Shown in pieces: positions 9,088 to 14,122 of a stretch of DNA of 14,122 nucleotides. Position 1 is the stretch's first letter, and each line of letters opens with the position of its first letter. The stretch covers positions 1 through 14,122 of the forward strand of contig JBCDJJ010000089.1 of the NCBI GenBank assembly GCA_038747915.1, written 5' to 3'. The stretch is from JBCDAP01 sp038747915. Its GTDB lineage: Bacteria; Planctomycetota; Phycisphaerae; Phycisphaerales; UBA1924. Below the pieces are notes generated by a model. The model worked only from the letters and a program-made list of their open reading frames with translations, searched no databases and had not been told where the DNA came from. The translations under genes and the position numbers were made by a program.

Positions 9088-9138
9088 GATCGCGTGTGCG
9101 ATCGTCCGGTTCAACCGTACTGAATACTGCGTATTCAG
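9088..9138 (-). promoter_or_regulatory. Leader with three consecutive palindromes
   Basis: Upstream of ATG 9065 lie GATCGC-GTGT-GCGATC (9088-9103), CGGTT-C-AACCG (9107-9117) and CTGAATAC-TGC-GTATTCAG (9120-9138), all perfect. The outermost has 8-bp arms and is AT-rich, unlike its surroundings, which suits an operator. The innermost is closest to the ribosome-binding site and could form an RNA hairpin. No convincing -35/-10 pair was identified. Confidence 0.4.
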
Positions 9139-9240
9139 ATACGTGACTCTACTGGGACACCGCATCCCCTCATAGGGTGAAGTTGGGATCTGAGCATGTT
9201 TTTGACTGACGTGGTGAGCGCGGCTGGGTGTGTGTGGCGG

Positions 9241-9486
9241 GGTGGTGAGCGCGTCCCGCTGTGCGGCGGGTTGCCTAGAGCAGACCAAGTCAACTCGTCT
9301 TGCCAGTCTCAGCGGTGGATCGACCGACTCCGCGACTTGGGTGCCACTGGCGGCTTGCCCGCCAGTGTTCAAGGGCTTTGGCGTTCGCACTGGTGGGCAA
9401 GCCACCAGTGGCACCCGCGACGAATCGACTTGGAACGCACTAGGGGTGTGGGTGAGCGTTCGTGGGAGCGGGACGCTCCCACCACC
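9241..9486. repeat. Nested inverted-repeat element, about 246 bp, noncoding
   Basis: The intergenic block pairs with itself outside-in. 9241-9260 pairs with 9467-9486 (18 of 20), 9274-9299 with 9419-9444 (20 of 26), and 9339-9367 with 9388-9416 (27 of 29), around a 20-base centre. The left half has about 37 extra bases (9300-9338). The inner arms read GTGCCACTGGCGGCTTGCCC and its complement. The structure could be a MITE-like element, a degenerate palindromic repeat cluster, or the template for a long RNA hairpin. No transposase or convincing ORF is inside. It separates the 9551-10573 gene from the 6921-9065 gene. The remainder of this 485-base gap holds only the leader palindromes and no recognisable gene. 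Confidence 0.75.
9462..9482 (-). terminator. 9-bp perfect hairpin downstream of the 9551-10573 gene
   Basis: GTGGGAGCG-GGA-CGCTCCCAC has perfect 9-bp arms and begins about 70 bases past the TGA at 9551. It overlaps the right arm of the larger inverted-repeat block. It lacks a T-run on the minus strand, so factor-independent termination is only possible, not shown; it may act as an RNA 3'-end stabiliser. Confidence 0.4.
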
Positions 9487-9550
9487 GGGTCGCGGCGCTC
9501 GATGATGGAGGGTGGCGCGGGCGGTGGTGCTCGGCCTTGGGTGGTGCGGC

Positions 9551-10573
9551 TCAGGGCGACGGTGTCGGTGATGGCTCGACGGCCAGCAGGGTGACGCGGA
9601 GGTCGTTGGCGTTGATGGTGTCTTGTGGTGCGGCGATGTCGGCTGCGGGGTCGTCGCGCGATATGGCGGCGGTGTGGGCGGCGAGGTCGAAGGCGTCGAG
9701 GCGGTCGAGTGGCGTGGCCCAGCGCGCTGGGTGTGGCGCGAGGTCGAAGCGGAAGGTGGCGCTCGTGTAGTAGATCTCGTTGTCGCCCTCGTAGCCGGAC
9801 TCGGTGCCGAAGATGATCCAGGCGGCGCCGTCCGGTGCAGCGAAGGCGGTGAAGGATGGGGAGGCTGGGTTGTTCTCGTGGGCTCGTTGCTGCGGGAGCC
9901 AGACGCCCTCGCCGGATCCGGGCGGGGTGCCGACGGCGCCTATGTTGATGCCGTTGTTGCCGCCGGGGTCGGCCTGGTCGCCCATGTCGACGTTGGCCCA
10001 TCGGATGTGGTCGATCTCGTCGACGGTGAAGGCGGGTTCGTCGGGGATGGCGCCGTAGCGGAGGTAGACGCTGGCGCCGGGTGAGCCGCCGATGCCGGAG
10101 CTGGCGGTGGTGAAGTTGTAGAGGTAGTCGATGGTGCCGGAGACGGCGTACCGGGCGTGCGGGATGAGGCCTTCGATGCGGCGGGTGAACATCATGGAGA
10201 TGTCGTCGCTGCGGTTTCGGGCAGCGATGCGGAGCGCGCTGCTCGCACCGATGGGTGCTGGGCTGAGGCCCCAGTCGAGGCGGTACTGCTCGGGGTCGAA
10301 CTCGACGGGGAGGTCGGCGAAGCGGCCGTCCCAGCCTCGGGTGGAGTTGGAGAAGTCGTAGGCGAAGGACACAGAGGATTCGGGGGTGGCGGGCGTGTCG
10401 ACGGTGGCTCCGGGTGGCTGGTTGATAGCGGCGCTGGTGGCAACATTCGTGGTGCTTGTTGCCCGAGCGATGTTGGGATCGAGTTGTTGAGCGTGGTGCG
10501 CGGCTGGTGCGGTGGCGATCGGCACTGTCAAGATGATCGCGGCGAGTGCGCGTTGCGGATCGTTCGGGTTCAT
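9551..10573 (-). CDS. Secreted protein with degenerate GC-type dockerin tail
   Basis: The 340 residues begin with a hydrophobic export signal (RALAAIILTVPIATAPAA), then a low-complexity Thr/Ala/Pro stretch (30-65). Next comes an unrecognised domain of roughly 200 residues starting FAYDFSNSTRGWDG and containing a GxxDYLYNFTT segment and a GTESGYEGDNEIYY stretch, reminiscent of beta-sandwich or lectin-like exported domains (impression only). The C-terminus (DRLDAFDLAAHTAA, then DPAADIAAPQDTINANDLRV) matches the planctomycete GC-type dockerin layout of two FD/ND-containing halves, though degenerate. ATG 10573 is preceded by GAAAGGA at 7 bases; the frame is open further upstream but lacks a signal peptide there. 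It lies 55 bases after the 10629-11423 gene and is probably cotranscribed with it. Probable surface or periplasmic location; function unknown. Confidence 0.8.
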   Translation of the reverse strand: MNPNDPQRALAAIILTVPIATAPAAHHAQQLDPNIARATSTTNVATSAAINQPPGATVDTPATPESSVSFAYDFSNSTRGWDGRFADLPVEFDPEQYRLDWGLSPAPIGASSALRIAARNRSDDISMMFTRRIEGLIPHARYAVSGTIDYLYNFTTASSGIGGSPGASVYLRYGAIPDEPAFTVDEIDHIRWANVDMGDQADPGGNNGINIGAVGTPPGSGEGVWLPQQRAHENNPASPSFTAFAAPDGAAWIIFGTESGYEGDNEIYYTSATFRFDLAPHPARWATPLDRLDAFDLAAHTAAISRDDPAADIAAPQDTINANDLRVTLLAVEPSPTPSP

Positions 10574-10580
10574 GCCCTGT

Positions 10581-10587
10581 TCCTTTC
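10581..10587 (-). promoter_or_regulatory. Shine-Dalgarno GAAAGGA deciding the start at 10573
   Basis: On the minus strand GAAAGGA sits 7 bases before ATG 10573. This selects that codon over upstream in-frame starts (ORF open to 10840), which would place charged and Pro-rich residues before the signal peptide and overlap the preceding gene. Confidence 0.75.
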
Positions 10588-10628
10588 GAGATCCCGTTGG
10601 TGCGCGAGGGCATCGCGGTTGGCGTGGC

Positions 10629-11423
10629 TTATCGCGGGCGGAGGCGTTCGCCCGGTGTGCCGATGCAGGGGTCGAAGCCGGGAGCGACCATCGCGATGTC
10701 GAAGGCGATCTGTTCGGGCGTACCGGTGCGCTCGAGTGACGCTGCGATGTCGAACGCGTCGAGCACACCGTGCGGCCGGGCGAGGTCCGACTCGGCGCAG
10801 GGGAGCTGTTTGACGAAGACGCCGGCGGACTCGTCGGCAAAGTGGAGCGAGAAGGCGAACTCGCTGCGCGCGTTGAGGGCGGCGCTGGTGAGTGGGGCGC
10901 CGAGCGAGGCGACGATGCGGCGGTCGGAGCCGTCTTGGGCTGGGCTCACGTCGAAGGGTTGAGTCTCGAGGGCGACGAGGGTGAGCTCGCCGGTGTAGCC
11001 GGAGGCAGTGACAAGGCCATCGCCAGCGAGGCCGAACGGGTCGGCGATGAAGACTTCGATGGCGATGTCGCCCGGTGGGCCGAGGGCGATGGGTGGGCGT
11101 GGTGTAACGAAGGCGCCGGGGAGCTCTGGTGCGGGTGCGCCCTCGAGGACGATGAGCTCGAGTCCGAAGCCGAGGTCGGCCCAGACGCCGAGTCGTGGGT
11201 CGCGGTTGCCGGAGAACGCTGCGGTGGCGGTGATGGCGACATCGCCGAGGTCGTTGATGGCAACGGAACCGATGTGGTGAAAGGTCCGGCCGTCGGCACC
11301 CGGGGCGGGGTCGCCTGGTGCAGCGATGACGGACGCGAGGGCGGGGTCGTGGTGCGCGGGTGCTGTGGTGGTGATGGCCGGGAGGAGGGCGGCGGCGAGG
11401 GTGGCGCAGCGGCGTGGTGGCAT
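10629..11423 (-). CDS. Secreted NxxGxxAF-type repeat protein with GC-type dockerin
   Basis: The 264 residues start with a signal peptide (MPPRRCATLAAALLPAITTTAPA). The body shows spaced repeats of the choice-of-anchor NxxGxxAF kind: VAINDLGDVAITATAAFSG, an IALGPPGDIAIEV copy, and ALNARSEFAFSLHFAD followed by GVFV. Linkers contain glycine-proline elements such as APGDPAPG and EGAPAPELPG. The tail, C-x3-DLARPHGVLDAFDIA and ending DPCIGTPGE, is the first half of the GC-type dockerin seen in Phycisphaerae exported proteins; the second half is eroded. ATG 11423 has GGAG 7 bases upstream. It is the first gene of a likely two-gene unit with 9551-10573. Predicted to be exported and cell-surface associated; molecular role unknown. 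Confidence 0.85.
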   Translation of the reverse strand: MPPRRCATLAAALLPAITTTAPAHHDPALASVIAAPGDPAPGADGRTFHHIGSVAINDLGDVAITATAAFSGNRDPRLGVWADLGFGLELIVLEGAPAPELPGAFVTPRPPIALGPPGDIAIEVFIADPFGLAGDGLVTASGYTGELTLVALETQPFDVSPAQDGSDRRIVASLGAPLTSAALNARSEFAFSLHFADESAGVFVKQLPCAESDLARPHGVLDAFDIAASLERTGTPEQIAFDIAMVAPGFDPCIGTPGERLRPR

Positions 11424-11665
11424 CTCGGCGCTCCGGGTGGTGGCGTGAGCGGTGCGAGGTGCTTGTACTGATGGAGTGCGGTGTGGTTGAGGGTGTGGGC
11501 GATCGAAGGGGTGTTTGGGGCGTTGGGATTCGGGGCGAGACGGTGCGCACGGGTGGGGCGAAGACCTCGCGGAGCGAGTTCACGACGTGCGTGGGCGGTT
11601 CTCGTGGAGGAGGCTGTGCCGTGTTCATGGCACCCGGGCGGCGTTGGTGGTGTGTGCTGCGCGGG
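11424..11665. other. Intergenic region, presumed promoter of the secreted-protein pair
   Basis: These 242 bases separate the Roco stop (TAG, 11666-11668) from ATG 11423. They contain only short inverted repeats, CTCGC-GGA-GCGAG (11566-11578) and GTGCC/GGCAC around 11619-11636. I see no convincing promoter hexamers, T-run terminator or small gene. Confidence 0.5.
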
Positions 11666-14122
11666 CTACCGGTCGGCATCTGCTTCCGAGGCGTCCGTGC
11701 CTTCGGGCTCGGATGTGCCGGTGATGGCTTTGCCGCCGATGCCGAGCGCTCGGAGCAGGATGGTGAAGACTTGCTTGCCTTCGAGCACACCCTGACCCGT
11801 GAGAATGACAGCCACAAAGACCACGATTGGGATCAGAGAGATACCGAATGCCAAAAGTGCTGCCTCCCATCCCCCGGTCGCGATCGCGATCACCACAACA
11901 ACAAAGAGGACAGCGAACATGATCAGGCACGTCCTCAGGAGCCTGACCAACTGATCGAGATCGGATGAGCCGGTTGAACGGGTGGGGTGCTGGGGCTCGT
12001 CGGGTGCGGATCGCGTCTTCGAATGCACCAGGTGTGGGTCGATCGGGCCCAGGAGTTCGGTGAGGGTGTAGTCGCGGTCGGCGTCTTCGGGGGCGTAGAG
12101 GTAGTCGGGGCTGTGGCGCGCGGCCAGCTTTTTGAGATGGGCGTAGGAGACGTCGAGCTCGGGTTGATCGGGGAGTGGGACGAGGGCTTTGGCCTCGAGG
12201 TTGCCACTTACGGTGTGGACGGCTTCGAGGTCGTCTCGGATGAGGCGGAGGGCGCTGCCGCGTCGCGCCGCATCGCCCTTGACGGTGATGTCGATGACGC
12301 CCTTGCCGGGTGTGGATTCGACGAGGACGTGGCAGGTGTCGGCTTCGAGCACGACGCCGAAGCGCCACATGGCCTTGCCTTCTGGCAGCCTGCGGTGTGT
12401 GCGCACGATGAAGCGCGGCAGCACACCGCGGTGCAGATGCTCGTACCGGTAGCGGAAACGGAGAACATCCGCATCCCACCCATCGCCGACGTACGGGCGG
12501 TCGGTCTTGAGCGTCTCGGGGACGAGGTACGTCGGCACAGCGGCATCGGCGACGGGGTAGCAGAGCTCGATGTCCTCGCTCAGCATCATGTCGAGGATGA
12601 ACTCGTGTCGCCGCGCCGGGTACGTCTCGGCATCCAGGATGCGGTTGAGTTCGGCGGCCTCGAAAACGCCGTCTCGGTGGGCGATCTTCTGGTCGTTGAG
12701 GATCGTGTAGATCGCCTTAGTGAGCCAGTTGGGGTCGAGCAGGTGGATCTCGCGGGCGCTGGCCTTGGCGATGCGGCGACCGTGAGAGACGATGACGCCG
12801 AGGTCATCCAGGATGCCGATCAGGCGGTTCTGCTCGGCCTCGTTGGTGACGGTGTCACGCTCTGCCTCGGCGTGCTCGCAGATGTGGATGAAGTCGGTGC
12901 GTTCGAGGACGCTTTGCTCGCGTGCCGCGTCGGCGATCTCGTTCTTCACACGGCGCCACGCTGGAACGATGCCATCGCGGACATGGGGTAGCTGCTGCGC
13001 TGTGTCGACAATGGCTTGTCGCAGTGCTTCGATGCTCTCCTCCGCGTGCTCGTTCTCGCTCGGATCACAGGACGTTCGAAAGAAGCCGACAACCGGCGCG
13101 AACTCTTCGGCGAATGTGTGTTCGGACAGGCGGAGTTCTTGCGGGGGCTCGTGCTTGTTGATGACGACGATGATCGGCGAGTCATCGGCGCGGCTCCGGA
13201 TGGTGCGAAGCCAGTCGCGGACGCGGCCGTGGACGTTTTCCTGGTCTTCGCGGCGCGCCTCGAGGACGAGGAGGTAGATGCTGCGGCGTGTGAGGAAGAA
13301 GCGGTGGGTGCCGTGCATGATCTCCTGGCCGCCGAAGTCCCAGATGTTGAGCTTGATGTTTGATCCATCGGGTGACCACTTGTGTGTCTGGATCTTCTCT
13401 TTGATGTCGATGCCGGGCGTCTTGCGCTGGCTCGGGTCGCATGGCTTGTTGTGGACGAGGTAGCGGACGAGCGAGCTCTTGCCGACGGACTCGTCGCCGA
13501 GAATGAGGACCTTGGCTTCGTTGAGGGGCTGGAGCTCGCCTTGGGATTCCGCTTCGCGGATGCGCCGCCACGCCGCGAGGAGTTCTTTGGCATCCGTCGT
13601 GTTGATCGCTTCGGAGAGGGCGGTGTCGTTCTGTTTGACTCTTTGGGATCGCAGATCGAGCCAAGTGAGCCGTGTCTCCGCGTGGGCGTCGGCGAGCACG
13701 TTCAAGACGTGTCGCAGGCCGGTAGGCGAGATCTGGTTGCTCATCAGGCTGAGCGAGGTCAGACCCGGCAGGCCGGACGCAATCGCCTGCGCGCCGTCAT
13801 CGCCGATGCGGTTGCTGCCCAGGCTGAGCGAGGTCAGACCCGCAAGGCCGGACGCAATCGCCTGCGCGCCGTCATCGCCGATGCGGTTGCTGCCCAGGCT
13901 GAGCGAGGTCAGACCCGCAAGGCCGGACGCAATCGCCTGCGCGCCGTCAGCGCCGATGCGGTTGCTGCCCAGGCTGAGCGAGGTCAGACCCGCAAGGCCG
14001 GACGCAATCGCCTGCGCGCCGTCAGCGCCGATGCCGTTGCTGCCCAGGTCGAGCGAGGTCAGACCCGGCAGGCCGGACGCAATCGCCTGCGCGCCGTCAG
14101 CGCCGATGCCGTTGCTGCCCAG
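11666..14122 (-). CDS. LRR-Roc-COR (Roco) GTPase with two C-terminal membrane segments (5' end missing)
   Basis: Frame is open to the right edge; 818 residues are visible. Residues 1-150 are 25-residue leucine-rich repeats (AIASGLAGLTSLSLGSN type). The Roc GTPase follows with P-loop GDESVGKSS (nt 13472-13498), TPGIDI switch, G3 DFGGQEIMHGTHRFF (from nt 13339), and G4 as NKHE in place of NKxD. A COR domain (about nt 11970-12990) includes LLDPNWLTKAIYTIL. Two adjacent hydrophobic segments (nt about 11795-11935) are followed by a 40-residue acidic tail. Roco proteins are dimerisation-regulated GTPases; LRRs typically sense or scaffold. A kinase domain, as in LRRK2, is absent. The ATG at 13744 falls inside the LRR array and is not the start. 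Membrane anchoring at the C-terminus is unusual for bacterial Roco proteins as I know them. No partner gene is evident; the next gene downstream is 242 bases away. Confidence 0.92.
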   Translation of the reverse strand: MGSNGIGADGAQAIASGLPGLTSLDLGSNGIGADGAQAIASGLAGLTSLSLGSNRIGADGAQAIASGLAGLTSLSLGSNRIGDDGAQAIASGLAGLTSLSLGSNRIGDDGAQAIASGLPGLTSLSLMSNQISPTGLRHVLNVLADAHAETRLTWLDLRSQRVKQNDTALSEAINTTDAKELLAAWRRIREAESQGELQPLNEAKVLILGDESVGKSSLVRYLVHNKPCDPSQRKTPGIDIKEKIQTHKWSPDGSNIKLNIWDFGGQEIMHGTHRFFLTRRSIYLLVLEARREDQENVHGRVRDWLRTIRSRADDSPIIVVINKHEPPQELRLSEHTFAEEFAPVVGFFRTSCDPSENEHAEESIEALRQAIVDTAQQLPHVRDGIVPAWRRVKNEIADAAREQSVLERTDFIHICEHAEAERDTVTNEAEQNRLIGILDDLGVIVSHGRRIAKASAREIHLLDPNWLTKAIYTILNDQKIAHRDGVFEAAELNRILDAETYPARRHEFILDMMLSEDIELCYPVADAAVPTYLVPETLKTDRPYVGDGWDADVLRFRYRYEHLHRGVLPRFIVRTHRRLPEGKAMWRFGVVLEADTCHVLVESTPGKGVIDITVKGDAARRGSALRLIRDDLEAVHTVSGNLEAKALVPLPDQPELDVSYAHLKKLAARHSPDYLYAPEDADRDYTLTELLGPIDPHLVHSKTRSAPDEPQHPTRSTGSSDLDQLVRLLRTCLIMFAVLFVVVVIAIATGGWEAALLAFGISLIPIVVFVAVILTGQGVLEGKQVFTILLRALGIGGKAITGTSEPEGTDASEADADR
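13736..14122 (-). repeat. 75-bp tandem repeats encoding LRRs
   Basis: Landmark GTTGC recurs at 13736, 13811, 13886, 13961, 14036 and 14111, an exact 75-base period (25 codons). Copies are nearly identical, differing at a few positions such as GTCATC/GTCAGC and GCGGTT/GCCGTT. The unit nearest 13736 has begun to diverge and leads into the non-repeated Roc linker. The array runs off the right edge. Near-identity implies recent expansion or homogenisation. Confidence 0.95.

Noticed and set aside
9140..9550. Short ORFs and a possible tRNA or small gene in the 485-base gap
   Set aside because: Inverted repeats explain the structure; no cloverleaf with a T-loop consensus and no ORF with a ribosome-binding site was found.
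10574..11817. Minus-strand frames overlapping the NxxGxxAF gene, and the upstream extension of the 9551-10573 ORF
   Set aside because: Arg/Pro/His-rich shadow composition; Shine-Dalgarno and signal peptide place the true starts at 11423 and 10573.
13742..13744. ATG as start of the Roco gene
   Set aside because: The LRR array continues in the same frame to the right edge, so this Met is internal.
13736..14122. CRISPR-like regular repeats
   Set aside because: Period is 75 bases with no variable spacers, and the units translate as consecutive LRRs in frame with the Roc domain.

Overview
The window looks like a GC-rich member of the Planctomycetota, most likely class Phycisphaerae. This rests on gene content: two secreted proteins end in the planctomycete GC-type dockerin signature (for example C-x3-DLARPHGVLDAFDIA), a membrane protein carries the CxxCGY..G..RCPECG zinc ribbon common in Phycisphaerae, a dockerin/calcium-repeat secreted protein is present, and large repeat-sensor NTPases (WD40-KAP, LRR-Roco) sit at both edges. 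No rRNA, tRNA, CRISPR array or transposase gene was seen.

Layout, left to right. (1) 2-2806, plus strand: the 3' part of a WD40-KAP P-loop NTPase gene cut by the left edge. (2) 2807-2940: a convergent intergenic gap with a strong GC hairpin. (3) 2941-5022, minus: threonyl-tRNA synthetase (thrS), the one clear housekeeping gene. (4) 5096-5305 and 5368-5991, minus: a 69-residue zinc-ribbon ORF with a 17-bp palindrome just upstream, and a multi-pass membrane protein with a zinc ribbon. (5) 5992-9065, minus: two overlapping ORFs that read best as one secreted protein of about 1,020 residues split by a single-base frameshift near 6955-6968. Its first part has a signal peptide, a dockerin-like pair and thrombospondin-type-3-like repeats. 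Its last third is markedly AT-rich, and its final 145 residues hold 20 cysteines. (6) 9066-9550: an intergenic region with leader palindromes and a roughly 246-bp block of nested inverted repeats. (7) 9551-10573 and 10629-11423, minus: two secreted proteins with dockerin-like tails, probably one transcription unit. (8) 11666-14122, minus: an LRR-Roc-COR (Roco) protein with two C-terminal membrane segments, cut by the right edge inside 75-bp LRR repeats.

How it fits together: apart from thrS this is an accessory region. Both edge genes couple a repeat array that is nearly identical at the DNA level (recently amplified) to a P-loop switch (KAP ATPase or Roc GTPase) and to membrane segments, the architecture expected of self-versus-nonself or signalling NTPases. 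The middle is a run of exported proteins. The most unusual locus is 5368-9065: a secreted protein whose tail has foreign-looking composition, a reading-frame break, a cysteine-rich end, and a stop codon (TAG) abutting the start (ATG) of a membrane protein gene. All functional statements beyond family assignment are inference from sequence.
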